The notes: a model not told the origin generated them from the sequence alone. Numbered from the stretch's first letter, positions 1 through 9,201 are shown. The stretch: DNA of 40,000 nucleotides from Calditerrivibrio sp. (GCA_026415135.1 JAOAHS010000008.1:1-40000), one strand, 5' to 3'. Translations and numbers: made by a program.

Positions 1-364
1 CATCATCCATAGACTGAACACCCAAGCTCACCCTCGTAACTTTTGCCTCATGAAAGCATTTCAGTTTTTCCACTGAAACACTCTCCGGGTTCATCTCCAC
101 TGTAAACTCTGTAACTTCGACATTAAAATACTTATAAATGCCGTTTAAAAGCCTTTTAAAATCATGGATATCAAGTAGTGAAGGTGTCCCACCCCCAATA
201 TAGATGGTATCGATCTTTTTTCCTTTATGGGCATTAATCTCCTTTAATAAAAGATCTACATACTTTGACTGTAGATCCTTACCATCTGACACGGAATAAA
301 ATCCACAATACTTACACTTACTTATACAAAAAGGTATATGGATATATAGCCCAAAAACGCTCAT
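1..364 (-). CDS. hemW: HemW-like radical SAM protein, N-terminal part (runs off window)
   Basis: Only the first 121 codons lie in the window; the 3' end is beyond position 1. HemW is a radical-SAM haem-binding protein, formerly annotated as oxygen-independent coproporphyrinogen III oxidase-like and thought to act as a haem chaperone. The protein begins MSVFGLYIHIPF and carries the radical-SAM cysteines C13, C17 and C20 (CxxxCxYC followed by GF, the HemW pattern). IYIGGGTPSLL, an NPESV segment and RVSLGVQS follow, all typical of the family. The start at 364 fits the family N-terminus; a GTG six codons upstream is possible. It is the last visible gene of the hslV-hslU-bioB run, about 65 bp after bioB. 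Both downstream neighbours are radical-SAM enzymes of cofactor metabolism. HemN or another HemN-like paralogue cannot be excluded from this fragment. Confidence 0.85.
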   Translation of the reverse strand, partial: MSVFGLYIHIPFCISKCKYCGFYSVSDGKDLQSKYVDLLLKEINAHKGKKIDTIYIGGGTPSLLDIHDFKRLLNGIYKYFNVEVTEFTVEMNPESVSVEKLKCFHEAKVTRVSLGVQSMDD

Positions 365-429
365 GGCATTCTTACTTTTCACTGCTATCTTACATGAATA
401 TGGTAAAAAAACATGACTTCTCTTAAAAC

Positions 430-1425
430 TTACTCCGTAAGTGTAGCACCACCCACCTCTTTGCCACCAGTTTGGATCACAACTCGGATATCCTCCAGAT
501 CAGAATCTATCGGAAATCCTGTAGTGGTAAGATAATCACCCACCATGATACCACTTGCACCTGAAGTAAGAATCCTCGATTTACTTTTTTCATTAAAGAC
601 CCTATTTCTTCCCCCACATACTCTAATCTGCACATCAGGTAAGATAAGCCTATACAACGCTATTATTTTCAGAGCCTCTTCTTCCGACAACACTGCCATA
701 TTTTCAAAGGGTGTACCTTTGATCGGATTAAGAAAATTTATCGGTACTGAGTGTACTCCCAACCTTTTTAACTCATAAGCCAGTTCAATCCTATCCCCCC
801 AGCTTTCTCCAATACCAAAAATACCCCCAGAACATACATAAAGCCCCACCTCCACCGCATCCCTAACAGTTTGCACATCCTCTTCATAATCGTGGGTGGA
901 ACATATCTTGGGGAAATACGAGCGGGATGTCTCAAGATTATGATGAAAACCATTTAGACCGGCCTCCTTGAGCTTCAATAACTGTTCACGGCTAAGTATC
1001 CCCACAGAAACATCTGGGATTATCCCCTTCTCTTTTACTAATCTCACACCCTGTAAAACCCTTTTGAATGTATCATCATCGAGGGTCTTACCACTTGTAA
1101 CTATAGAAAACCTTTTGACCCCTTTCCCCTTGTAAAAATCTATCGCATTAATGAGCCTTCGTTCGTCAATATAGTCGTAAACAGCAGCCTCCGTATTGTA
1201 ATGGGCAGACTGGGCACAAAATTTACAGTCCTCTGAACAAAGCCCACTTTTCACATTTGCTATGGAACATAAATCTATCCCATCACCCAAAAAAAATCTT
1301 TTAACCTCATAAGCCACCTTTAAGAGCCCATCAAGCTCTTCATACGGTAGATCAATAAGAAACTCTATATGAATACCCTGCAGATCTCTTCTTTCTATGA
1401 CAACCTTTTTTATCTCCTCAAGCAT
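430..1425 (-). CDS. bioB: Biotin synthase BioB, with atypical auxiliary-cluster cysteines
   Basis: BioB is the radical-SAM enzyme that inserts sulfur into dethiobiotin in the last step of biotin synthesis. At 331 aa it has the usual length. The SAM-cluster triad is C63, C67, C70 within GLCSEDCKFCAQS. As I align it with E. coli BioB, the auxiliary [2Fe-2S] ligands C97 and C128 are replaced (RFSIVTSG and PDVSVG here), while C188 (here C198, YVCSGGIFGIGE) and R260 (here R268, RVCGGR) are kept. Three further cysteines, C53, C175 and C270, sit at other sites, which matches the pattern I recall for BioBs of anaerobes with a different auxiliary cluster. It follows hslU by 8 bp with a TAGGTAGAG ribosome site. 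No other bio gene is in the window. Confidence 0.95.
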   Translation of the reverse strand: MLEEIKKVVIERRDLQGIHIEFLIDLPYEELDGLLKVAYEVKRFFLGDGIDLCSIANVKSGLCSEDCKFCAQSAHYNTEAAVYDYIDERRLINAIDFYKGKGVKRFSIVTSGKTLDDDTFKRVLQGVRLVKEKGIIPDVSVGILSREQLLKLKEAGLNGFHHNLETSRSYFPKICSTHDYEEDVQTVRDAVEVGLYVCSGGIFGIGESWGDRIELAYELKRLGVHSVPINFLNPIKGTPFENMAVLSEEEALKIIALYRLILPDVQIRVCGGRNRVFNEKSKSRILTSGASGIMVGDYLTTTGFPIDSDLEDIRVVIQTGGKEVGGATLTE

Positions 1426-1433
1426 AACTCTAC

Positions 1434-2756
1434 CTATAAAATGTATTTACTTAGATCCTGTTTTGATATTATGTTTTTTAGTTTGCTATCCACAAAGGCA
1501 CTATCGATAATAACTTTTGCATAATGTCCAAAAGGTGCTTCAAAGGACACATCTTCTAACACCTTTTCAATTATAGTATGAAGTCTTCTGGCTCCTATAT
1601 TTTCATTTGTTTTGTTAAGCTCTGTGGCAACTTCAGCTATCCTTTCTATCCCATCGTCGGTAAACTCAATCTCCACATCGTCTGCAAGTAAAAGATCCCT
1701 ATACTGCTTGGTCAGGGCATTTTCAGGCTCCTTTAAGATCCTGACAAAATCGTCCTTGCTCAATGAATCCAGCTCCACCCTTATCGGGAAACGCCCCTGT
1801 AGTTCCGGGATTAGATCTGATGGCTTGGCCATATGAAAAGCGCCAGCACCGATAAAAAGGATATGGTCTGTCTTTACCATACCGTATTTCGTCATCACTG
1901 TGGAACCCTCTATAATAGGCAAAAGGTCCCTCTGAACCCCTTCTCTGGACACATCTCCACCTTTGGTATAGCCTTCCCTTGAACATATCTTATCAATCTC
2001 ATCTATAAACACAATACCTGCATGCTCCACCTTGTAAATGGCCATGCGTTTTACTTTATCCATATCAAGCATCTTGTTTGCCTCTTGCTGTTCCAATTGA
2101 TTTAGGGCATCCTTTACCTTCATCTTCCTCTTTTTCTTCTGACCAGGAAATATATTTTTAAACATATCCTGTAAGTTCGCCGTTATATCATCAAGTCCTG
2201 CACTGGAAAAGATCTCAATCTGGGGGTGTTGTTCCTCTGTATCTATCTCTATCTCCCTATCATCCAGTTTGCCAGATTCTAATAACTTTCTTAATTTTTC
2301 CCTGGAGGAGGCAACAGAATCACTATCAATATACCCCGATGTCACCGGTAAAAGAGCATCAAGGACTATCTCTTCAGCCCTTTTCCTTGCCGACTCCATC
2401 ACCGAGCTTCTCATTCTTATCTTCTCTTCAGAGATAGCTATCTCCACAAGATCTCTTATGATCGACTCCACATCTCTACCAACAAAGCCCACTTCGGTAA
2501 ACTTACTGGCTTCTACCTTTATAAATGGAGATTCTGTGATCTTTGCAAGCCTTCTTGCAATTTCGGTCTTCCCTACACCGGTAGGTCCTATGAGCAATAT
2601 ATTTTTTGGGGTTATATCGTCCCTTTTTTCTGGTGGCAATTGTAGCCTTCTCCACCTGTTTCTAAGTGCTATAGCCACAGCCTTTTTGGCCACACTCTGA
2701 CCTATTATATATTTATCCAGTTCTGCCACTATCTGCTTTGGTGTCAAGTGCTCCAT
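1434..2756 (-). CDS. hslU: HslU, ATPase/unfoldase of the HslUV protease
   Basis: HslU is the AAA+ hexamer that unfolds proteins and feeds them into the HslV peptidase in the cytoplasm. The 440 aa protein has Walker A GPTGVGKT (57-64), the pore loop GFVG (90-93, usually GYVG), an intermediate (I) domain at roughly 110-240, and Walker B IVFIDEID (248-255). The C-terminus ends KYIL, the type of hydrophobic tail that docks into HslV and activates it. Its ATG overlaps the hslV stop by one base (TAATG), so the two are translationally coupled, as expected for a stoichiometric complex. The next gene, bioB, starts 8 bp later, so cotranscription is likely. Confidence 0.98.
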   Translation of the reverse strand: MEHLTPKQIVAELDKYIIGQSVAKKAVAIALRNRWRRLQLPPEKRDDITPKNILLIGPTGVGKTEIARRLAKITESPFIKVEASKFTEVGFVGRDVESIIRDLVEIAISEEKIRMRSSVMESARKRAEEIVLDALLPVTSGYIDSDSVASSREKLRKLLESGKLDDREIEIDTEEQHPQIEIFSSAGLDDITANLQDMFKNIFPGQKKKRKMKVKDALNQLEQQEANKMLDMDKVKRMAIYKVEHAGIVFIDEIDKICSREGYTKGGDVSREGVQRDLLPIIEGSTVMTKYGMVKTDHILFIGAGAFHMAKPSDLIPELQGRFPIRVELDSLSKDDFVRILKEPENALTKQYRDLLLADDVEIEFTDDGIERIAEVATELNKTNENIGARRLHTIIEKVLEDVSFEAPFGHYAKVIIDSAFVDSKLKNIISKQDLSKYIL

Positions 2757-3283
2757 TACACTTCCTCTACAGTAATTTCTTTATTGGTATATATGCAGAT
2801 CTCCCCTGCTATCTCTAAGGACTTTTTTACTATATCTACAGCACTCAAACCGGTATTGTTCTTAAGGGCAACTGCTGCAGCGTATGCATAAGGTCCACCA
2901 GATCCTATGGCTGCAATGCCGTATTGGGGTTCTACCACATCACCATTTCCGGTAATGATGTACATATTCTCCTTGTTTGCAGCAATCATCATCGCTTCGA
3001 GACTTCTTAAGTACTTATCGGTTCTCCAGTCCTTTGCCAATTCCACACAGCTTCTAAGTAACTGCCCACCATGCTCGTTGAGTTTTTTTTCAAATCTCTC
3101 AATTAAGGTAAAGGCATCAGCAGTTGATCCTGCAAACCCACAAACAATATCACCGTTGTAAAGCCTACGAATTTTTTTAGCATTGTTTTTTAAAACAGTG
3201 TGCCCAAATGTCACCTGACCATCCGCACCTATTGCCGTTTTCCCATCTGTTTTCACGCATATCACCGTAGTTCCATCAAACAT
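2756..3283 (-). CDS. hslV: HslV, proteolytic subunit of HslUV
   Basis: HslV is the dodecameric threonine peptidase of the HslUV (ClpYQ) complex. The product of 175 aa begins [10 protein letters not shown]. The family nucleophile is the first Thr of the TT pair, so a four-residue leader (MFDG) must be removed to expose Thr5. GADGQVTFG, the NNAKKIRRL stretch and [10 protein letters not shown] are family signatures. The start is supported by a good ribosome site (AGAGGTGAG) just before the ATG. It is the first gene of the hslVU-bioB-hemW run, and the upstream gene has its own terminator, so a promoter must lie in 3284-3424, though none is convincing by eye. Confidence 0.97.
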   Translation of the reverse strand: MFDGTTVICVKTDGKTAIGADGQVTFGHTVLKNNAKKIRRLYNGDIVCGFAGSTADAFTLIERFEKKLNEHGGQLLRSCVELAKDWRTDKYLRSLEAMMIAANKENMYIITGNGDVVEPQYGIAAIGSGGPYAYAAAVALKNNTGLSAVDIVKKSLEIAGEICIYTNKEITVEEV

Positions 3284-3424
3284 ACGCTCACCTCTAAGAA
3301 AGCTAAATCGATTTTAAGTCAACTTTAAAAGATATTATTTTATCTCTTTTTTTGCAATAAAAAATTATTTTCTTTTATGGACAAAATATACAAAGACCAA
3401 AATAATCGATTTTTATCTATAAAA
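3284..3424. other. Intergenic region upstream of hslV
   Basis: This AT-rich gap lies between the lipoprotein terminator and hslV and should hold the hslV promoter. I see a TTGACT on the minus strand about 32 bases before the ATG, but no good -10 at the right distance. Two AATCGATTT words occur near each end (about 3306 and 3406). They are too short and AT-rich to call an operator. No CIRCE element is present here, although HslUV is heat-inducible in many bacteria. Confidence 0.4.
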
Positions 3425-3448
3425 TAAAAAAGGTGGCCTATGCCACCT
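3425..3448 (-). terminator. Rho-independent terminator after the lipoprotein gene
   Basis: Read on the minus strand, AGGTGGC pairs with GCCACCT around a four-base loop (3431-3448) and is followed by a T-rich run. It begins a few bases after the stop codon of the lipoprotein gene and would end the pst transcript before hslV. Confidence 0.85.
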
Positions 3449-3450
3449 AA

Positions 3451-4020
3451 TTATTTTGCAGCCATATAGGCATCTATCGTTTCTTTATCAGGCCCTTTTA
3501 TTGTAATCCCATGGGGGCCACCTGCAGGGATGGTTACATGCTTTGCAAGCTCACCATCTTTCTCAAATTTGGCATACTCCTTATCTCCCTCTTTGAAAAC
3601 CCAAAGCCTTCCATCCACAATCTTTGTAATAAATCCAGCCTTACTAAAGTTGTATCTACTCCAATCGACTTCAGCCTCCTCAAGGTTGCCATAAGCTTTT
3701 AGATACTCATCCACTGTTTCCTTATCTGGTGCCTTTATGGTAACCTTTAAAGGTCCAGCAAGGGGAAGTGTAACATGCTTTGCAAGCTCACCATCTTTCT
3801 CAAATTTGGCATACTCCTTATCTCCCTCCTTGAAAACCCATAATCTGTTGTCAACTATTTTTGTTTTAAAACCTGGTCGATCAAACTTATATTTACTGTA
3901 ATCAAGCTCAACTATCTCCACATCATCATCAACATCCTCAGACGTAGTAACTCCATTTTTTGTGGCACACGCCGTCATAAACACAAAGCTGATCAGTGTT
4001 AAACTTAAGAGCTTTTTCAT
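3451..4020 (-). CDS. Lipoprotein with two tandem ~70-residue repeats, at the end of the pst operon
   Basis: I do not recognise a named family. The 189 aa product starts MKKLLSLTLISF and has a lipobox MTAC with the lipidated cysteine at C18, so it should be membrane-anchored outside the cytoplasm. A short acidic linker follows, then two repeats spaced exactly 79 codons apart. Each repeat contains RLWVFKEGDKEYAKF and a tail of the form TIK-(A/G)-PDKET; the central 26 residues are identical in both. A very strong ribosome site (AGGAGG) precedes the ATG. The gene begins 24 bp after pstB with no terminator between them and ends in a terminator, so it is probably expressed with the pst genes. A role in phosphate uptake or sensing is inference from position only. 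Confidence 0.85.
   Translation of the reverse strand: MKKLLSLTLISFVFMTACATKNGVTTSEDVDDDVEIVELDYSKYKFDRPGFKTKIVDNRLWVFKEGDKEYAKFEKDGELAKHVTLPLAGPLKVTIKAPDKETVDEYLKAYGNLEEAEVDWSRYNFSKAGFITKIVDGRLWVFKEGDKEYAKFEKDGELAKHVTIPAGGPHGITIKGPDKETIDAYMAAK
3533..3603. repeat. Direct repeat copy A (second protein repeat of the lipoprotein)
   Basis: These 71 bp match 3770-3840 with only two differences, and include an uninterrupted 56-bp identity (3536-3591 against 3773-3828). The spacing is 237 bp, exactly 79 codons. The surrounding parts of the two protein repeats are clearly more diverged. Confidence 0.95.
3770..3840. repeat. Direct repeat copy B (first protein repeat of the lipoprotein)
   Basis: This is the partner of the copy at 3533-3603. 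Near-identity at third codon positions as well as at the protein level suggests recent duplication or gene conversion rather than protein constraint alone. Confidence 0.95.
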
Positions 4021-4043
4021 GGTTCCTCCTAATTTATATTTTT

Positions 4044-4859
4044 TTAGCCAAATCTACCTGTTATATAGTCTTCGGTCTCTTTTAACTTGGGCTTTTTAAA
4101 TATATTAACAGTATTACCATACTCCACCAGATACCCCATGTACATAAATGCTGTAAAATCGCTAACCCTAGCTGCCTGTTGCATGTTGTGGGTTACAATC
4201 ACCACAGTGTATTTCCCCCTCAGAGAAAGGATAAGCTCTTCAATTCTAAGTGTAGCAAGAGGATCCAAAGCAGAACAGGGCTCATCCATCAAGATAACCT
4301 CAGGCTCTGGGGCAATTGCCCTTGCTATGCATAACCTCTGCTGTTGACCACCAGAAAGACCAAAGGCGTTGTCCTTTAGCCTATCTTTCACCTCATCCCA
4401 GAGACCTGCCTGAACCAGTGAACGCTCGCAGACCTCATCCAGAATAGACTTCTTTTTCACCCCCGAAATCTTCAATGGATAAACCACATTATCATATATA
4501 CTCATGGGGAAGGGGTTGGGCTTTTGGGCAACCATACCAAGACTTTTTCTTAGCTCTGAAAGATCCACAGATCTATCATAGATATTCTCACCATTAATCT
4601 CAATAGTCCCATCAATTTTGACTATATCCAATAGATCGTTCAACCTATTTATGCAGCGCAAAAGTGTAGACTTACCACAACCGGAAGGTCCAATGAGGGC
4701 TGTAACTTTACCTTTCGGGATATCCATGTTTATATTAAATAAAGCCTGCTTTTCACCATAAAACAGGTTTAACTGTTTTATCTTTATAATTATCTCCTCT
4801 TTTTCAATGAGGGGGTCATAAACGGTCTGTCTAACTTTTTCCGTAGAAACATCAATCAT
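4044..4859 (-). CDS. pstB: PstB, phosphate ABC transporter ATPase
   Basis: PstB is the cytoplasmic ATPase of the high-affinity phosphate importer PstSCAB. The protein of 271 aa has Walker [10 protein letters not shown] (57-65), a Q-loop in [16 protein letters not shown] (a PstB hallmark), signature LSGGQQQR, Walker [14 protein letters not shown] and a switch histidine in [14 protein letters not shown]. The ATG has a GGGAG ribosome site and lies 13 bp after pstA. About 25 residues precede the usual PstB core. It is the last transporter gene of the operon; the lipoprotein gene follows immediately. Confidence 0.98.
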   Translation of the reverse strand: MIDVSTEKVRQTVYDPLIEKEEIIIKIKQLNLFYGEKQALFNINMDIPKGKVTALIGPSGCGKSTLLRCINRLNDLLDIVKIDGTIEINGENIYDRSVDLSELRKSLGMVAQKPNPFPMSIYDNVVYPLKISGVKKKSILDEVCERSLVQAGLWDEVKDRLKDNAFGLSGGQQQRLCIARAIAPEPEVILMDEPCSALDPLATLRIEELILSLRGKYTVVIVTHNMQQAARVSDFTAFMYMGYLVEYGNTVNIFKKPKLKETEDYITGRFG

Positions 4860-4872
4860 ATTAACTTCTCCC

Positions 4873-6609
4873 TTAGAATATACTGCCTATAAATTTTTTC
4901 CTTAATCTGTTCCTAATATAGATTGCAACTACATTTAAAAGTACAACAATTGTTATCAAAAGTAACGTAGTAGTATATACCATAGGTATTGCAGCATCAC
5001 TGTTTTGGCTTTGAAACCCTAAATCGTATATATGAAAACCAAGATGCATAAAGCTCCTCTCCAAATGTACAAATGGGAAGATACTATCCACCGGCATCTC
5101 TGGCGCAAGCTTAACCGCTCCCACCAGCATAAGAGGTGCAACTTCACCAGCCCCCCTTGACATCGCCAAAATAAAACCCGTCATAATACCCGGCATTGCC
5201 CTCGGTAATACAATATATCTTATCGTTTGCCACTTTGTAGCACCGCAAGCGTAGGAACCCTCCCTCAGGGAGTTTGGTACAGCATTTATGGCCTCTTCTG
5301 TTGCAACAATAACCACAGGAAGCGTCAAAAGCGCCAGCGTCAAAGAAGCCCATAGTATTCCACCCGTTCCAAAGGTGGGGTTTGGAAGCTTTTCCGGATA
5401 AAAGATCTTGTCTATACCAGCACCAAATGTATAGGCAAAAAACCCTAAACCAAAAACGCCATATACGATCGATGGCACCCCTGCTAAGTTGTTTATGGCA
5501 ATCCTAAGGGTACTGATTATTTTACCACTTTTGGCATACTCCTTCATATAGATAGCAGCCATAACACCAAAAGGTACCACAAATATACTCATTATTATCG
5601 TCATCACTACTGTACCAAATATCGCAGGGAAAACACCACCTTCGCTATTGGCCTCCCTCGGTTCACCAGTGAGGAACTCATGCCATCTACTAAAATAGAT
5701 GCCCAATTTTTCCATAAAGCTCAGTTGGTTAGCATAATATGCTCTCACCATCTCATAAAGCTTGACTTCTTTCCCTTTACCATCTGCTGTCTCAAAATGT
5801 ATGGAATACCTTTCGTACTCTTTTTTAAGTTTCTCGATCTGCAGTAGGTAATCGTCAAACTTGGCCTTACTTAACGTTTCAAATCTCTTGTACTCCTCCA
5901 TGATCTTTTGCAGCTCTTTTTTGGCTAACTCTATCTTTTCAGCATTATTACTCGCTTTTGCTTCGGTGAGCTTGAGCATAGCCTTTTTAACCTTTAACCT
6001 TTCTTTTTCTATCTTATGGTTTAATTTTCCTATCTCACCCTTCTCTATGGATACCTTCTTATACCAAAGATTAACCGCCATATCATGATATTTCTTATAG
6101 TTTTTAAAGATCTCCTCTTCGCCAGTAGCAACAATAACCCCATCTATCTTAAACTCCTTAGGTATCCCATAAAATCTACCCCACTCCAGTCGCTCAATTA
6201 TCATCGCATGTTTGGGATAAAGTACATTTTTTATTTCATGCTGACTTACCCATTTAAAATGCTCGTTTGTGAGTTCGTAGTTACCAATCCTGACAAGAAA
6301 TCGCTTCTCCTTTAAATCATTTTCTTGAATCCTTTTTCTGTCCGATGCGTCAAGAGTATCTACTTTTGCCTTATCTATCCTATAAACCTCGACTTTAGTA
6401 ACCTCACCCATAACCTTCTCACCATTTTTCAGTTCGTATAATGTTATAGGTATAGGCCAATAGTTACCCAAACCGTTTTTTAATACCAGCAGCAACAGAA
6501 ACCCTATCATAGCAAGTGAAACAACAAGTCCACCTCCAGTTAACCACAGTATCGGTTCCCCTTTTGACTTGAAAAATATTTTATAATTCTTCCTAATGAA
6601 TAACCCCAT
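4873..6609 (-). CDS. pstA: PstA, phosphate ABC transporter permease with large extracytoplasmic insertion
   Basis: PstA is one of the two membrane permeases of the phosphate importer. The product has 578 aa, against roughly 280-300 in E. coli. After one membrane segment (about 22-44) comes a charged region of some 280 residues, including a likely coiled coil at about 185-270 rich in Lys, Glu and Leu. The conserved permease core begins near residue 325 ([14 protein letters not shown]), with the ABC-coupling EAA loop at about 438-472 ([23 protein letters not shown]). Long PstA proteins of this kind occur in some proteobacteria such as Pseudomonas. It starts 9 bp after pstC with an AAGGAG ribosome site. 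PstC is also extended, so the two insertions probably pair outside the membrane (inference). Confidence 0.96.
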   Translation of the reverse strand: MGLFIRKNYKIFFKSKGEPILWLTGGGLVVSLAMIGFLLLLVLKNGLGNYWPIPITLYELKNGEKVMGEVTKVEVYRIDKAKVDTLDASDRKRIQENDLKEKRFLVRIGNYELTNEHFKWVSQHEIKNVLYPKHAMIIERLEWGRFYGIPKEFKIDGVIVATGEEEIFKNYKKYHDMAVNLWYKKVSIEKGEIGKLNHKIEKERLKVKKAMLKLTEAKASNNAEKIELAKKELQKIMEEYKRFETLSKAKFDDYLLQIEKLKKEYERYSIHFETADGKGKEVKLYEMVRAYYANQLSFMEKLGIYFSRWHEFLTGEPREANSEGGVFPAIFGTVVMTIIMSIFVVPFGVMAAIYMKEYAKSGKIISTLRIAINNLAGVPSIVYGVFGLGFFAYTFGAGIDKIFYPEKLPNPTFGTGGILWASLTLALLTLPVVIVATEEAINAVPNSLREGSYACGATKWQTIRYIVLPRAMPGIMTGFILAMSRGAGEVAPLMLVGAVKLAPEMPVDSIFPFVHLERSFMHLGFHIYDLGFQSQNSDAAIPMVYTTTLLLITIVVLLNVVAIYIRNRLRKKFIGSIF

Positions 6610-6618
6610 CTCTGCTCC

Positions 6619-9153
6619 TTACAGTTGGCTCGATCTCTTTCGGTATCTTATTCTGACCATTTCTGCTATTGTATTTATTACAAATGTCATCAAAAACAGC
6701 ACCAGTGCTGCCAAGTAAAGTATCCTGTAATGGGTACTTCCTATAACCGCCTCAGGAAGTTCAACGGCGATATTTGCAGAAAGTGTTCTAAAACCAGCAA
6801 AGATGTTCATATCGAGGATAGGTGTATTACCTGCTGCCATTAGAACAATCATAGTCTCACCGATAGCTCTACCAAATCCGATCATTATCGCAGAAAATAT
6901 CCCACTCATCGCCACAGGTAAAACTATATTGATAACAGTCTGCCACTGGGTAGCACCAGCTGCCAAAGATGCTGACCTTAAGTGCTCCGGAACAGCATTC
7001 AGAGCATCCTCAGAAACAGTATATATTATAGGGATAACGGCAAACCCCATAATAAAACCTACAATTAATGCATTTCTCTGAACATAAGTGGACATTATAC
7101 TCTCTATGAAAGGTAATCCGAATCTAAGATCAATACCCAATGCAGTAACTGTATAAGCTAATAACAAGGTAACTAACACTGAAAATATCGTAATCACTAA
7201 AAACTTTGCAATCTCAATAACTGCGCAGGTGGTATAACCCTTATTTTCTAAAAGATTTTCATAAATATCATATAGAAATGTTCTGTATAGATAAATAGTA
7301 ATAAATACACCCAAAGGCAACAAGATAATTGCCCAGCCACCAAATGGTGATTGGGTACTGGAATGCAGCCACAGTTTAAAATCGCCATAAAACAATATCT
7401 TTTCCACATAAACAGCGCTTTTCATCCCCACATACCCCCCAACAGGAAGCGCTAAAACAGCAATCAAAGGGATTCTATATCTATCCATATTATTAAGTAT
7501 GTTTTTTGGCATAAGCTGCACAAGATTACCAAAAAATAACAGGAAAAAGGGGATAAATATGATAGCCATAAGCAAACCAAGCACGATATTCTCCACAAAG
7601 GGGGAGACAATAAGTGCAGCAATAAAACCGAGCACCACAGAAGGTAAAGAAGCCATCACCTCAATAGTTGATTTTATAGCATTTCTATAGCTTTTATGGG
7701 CAAATTCACTGGTATAGATAGCTGCAAGAATTGCTATTGGTACTGCAAAGAGCATCGCAATGATCGTAGCCTTTATAGTCCCAAAGATAAGGGGCATCAA
7801 TCCAAATTTTGGCTCAAAGTCATCGCTACCGCTGGAAGACTGCCAAACATGTTCCGGTTTACTGCTTAGCTCATATTGTACCTTACCAAAAATAGATCTA
7901 AAAGAGGCCTCGGGATGGGGTATATCCATGTCAAAATTTACTATCTTAGCCTCACCCAATACTATGATCCTGTTGTTTTTCTGATTGATGACAGCCACTT
8001 TCCCCTTCAAGTCGTTAAGTTTTTCTAAAAATAGCTTTTTTTGCGACGTCATGTGGTACATGGAAACAAAATCTGCCTCGTTTAAAATCAAAAACGACTT
8101 ATCCCTCTGGGATGGGAATATAAAACGTATCGGCGATGAACTACCGCTATAGAAAGTATGAATATGGGAAAGGATATAGTTCTGTTTATTCAGATTGCTC
8201 TCCACAGGCCACCACGTGGTTACCTCACCCTTGTTGTCCCCGATCAAAACAGTGTTTCTACCGATAAGCATGTCCAAATAGGTTATCTTCCTTCCATCGC
8301 TAAAGAGGACTTTATCCTCAACGATGTAGGGATTTTTAAAGTTTTTTACATCTATATTTATATACCTTGAATTTTCAAAAAAGAGCATAATATTAGTCTT
8401 ACTCGAATTGATCTTTAAAAACTTAGGGAAGTCTTTGTTTATCTGTCTTGATAAATCGATTACAGACTCATCAAAACTCTCAGTAATCTCCCCCGTCATC
8501 ATGTTCTCTTTTTTCGTGAGCAGATCCACATGTAAGTTTTTTTTATCATCCAGAAAAGCTATAAATCTCTCATTGTCAGTACTAATACCATCCAAAAGTA
8601 CTATCTTCCTTTTAGCATCATCCTTAAATATCTGAGTCTGTTTAAAGGATATGAAGTACTCACTCTCCATTTCACCATATTTCTCAATCAACCTACTATC
8701 TTTGATCTGATAGATGGGCTTCCCAAAGATATCTCCAGATTTGAACGTATTTTTCGCATATTCGATCTTTACCTCGTAAAGTCCACCGCCCTCATCAGAT
8801 ATGAGGTAGCTACGGTCCTTTGGGCTGTAGCTAAATGCCACATACTTACCACCAAAACCAGTAGTATTAAGCAAGGAACCATCTTGCACAAAATATGTTT
8901 TAAAATTTTTCCCATCAAAAACTGTTGTAAAAAGACCATATTCATCTGAAACTGCATGAACAATATCAAACTTGTCCTTTACAGTAGTAAACTTTTGCTC
9001 TAATACTTTGCCTCCCTCAAACAGTGGGAATACGGTCCACAAAAGGAATATAAACACAAGCAAAACAGATGCTATTGTGCCTACACCACCTATTGTGATG
9101 ATATACCTGGCAAGCCTATCAATGAATTTTCTCTTTAGATTCGTATTTTTCAT
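6619..9153 (-). CDS. pstC: PstC, phosphate ABC transporter permease with large extracytoplasmic domain
   Basis: PstC is the second permease of the phosphate importer. At 844 aa it is far longer than the roughly 320 aa of E. coli PstC. A membrane segment at about 17-40 is followed by about 400 extracytoplasmic residues with beta-rich, repeat-like stretches (for example TVLIGDNKGEVTTWWPVE), suggestive of a propeller-like fold. The permease core runs from about 449 to 835 and itself contains an extra membrane and loop insertion near 550-670. The coupling EAA loop is at 715-750 (SEDALNAVPEHLRSASLAAGATQW). The gene lies downstream of pstS, separated by a hairpin. Extended PstC proteins are known in some proteobacteria, so this is a recognised but little-studied form. 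Confidence 0.96.
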   Translation of the reverse strand: MKNTNLKRKFIDRLARYIITIGGVGTIASVLLVFIFLLWTVFPLFEGGKVLEQKFTTVKDKFDIVHAVSDEYGLFTTVFDGKNFKTYFVQDGSLLNTTGFGGKYVAFSYSPKDRSYLISDEGGGLYEVKIEYAKNTFKSGDIFGKPIYQIKDSRLIEKYGEMESEYFISFKQTQIFKDDAKRKIVLLDGISTDNERFIAFLDDKKNLHVDLLTKKENMMTGEITESFDESVIDLSRQINKDFPKFLKINSSKTNIMLFFENSRYINIDVKNFKNPYIVEDKVLFSDGRKITYLDMLIGRNTVLIGDNKGEVTTWWPVESNLNKQNYILSHIHTFYSGSSSPIRFIFPSQRDKSFLILNEADFVSMYHMTSQKKLFLEKLNDLKGKVAVINQKNNRIIVLGEAKIVNFDMDIPHPEASFRSIFGKVQYELSSKPEHVWQSSSGSDDFEPKFGLMPLIFGTIKATIIAMLFAVPIAILAAIYTSEFAHKSYRNAIKSTIEVMASLPSVVLGFIAALIVSPFVENIVLGLLMAIIFIPFFLLFFGNLVQLMPKNILNNMDRYRIPLIAVLALPVGGYVGMKSAVYVEKILFYGDFKLWLHSSTQSPFGGWAIILLPLGVFITIYLYRTFLYDIYENLLENKGYTTCAVIEIAKFLVITIFSVLVTLLLAYTVTALGIDLRFGLPFIESIMSTYVQRNALIVGFIMGFAVIPIIYTVSEDALNAVPEHLRSASLAAGATQWQTVINIVLPVAMSGIFSAIMIGFGRAIGETMIVLMAAGNTPILDMNIFAGFRTLSANIAVELPEAVIGSTHYRILYLAALVLFLMTFVINTIAEMVRIRYRKRSSQL

Positions 9154-9180
9154 TTAACCATCCGTAGATTTTTAAAGAAG

Positions 9181-9198
9181 ATGGGGGAGCACCCCCAT
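9181..9198 (-). terminator. Hairpin between pstS and pstC (likely attenuator or mRNA stabiliser)
   Basis: ATGGGGG pairs perfectly with CCCCCAT around a four-base loop, beginning four bases after the pstS stop codon. On the minus strand it is followed by CTTCTTTAAAAATC, which is only moderately T-rich. It may partly terminate transcription or protect the 3' end of pstS mRNA, giving more binding protein than permease, as is common in pst operons. Confidence 0.7.
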
Positions 9199-9201
9199 TA
9201 T

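Noticed and set aside
2269-2700. 143-codon plus-strand frame opposite hslU
   Set aside because: Antisense shadow of a well-conserved gene, with no ribosome site or family match.
3306-3414. Repeated AATCGATTT words upstream of hslV
   Set aside because: Short, AT-rich and self-complementary; likely chance in this composition.
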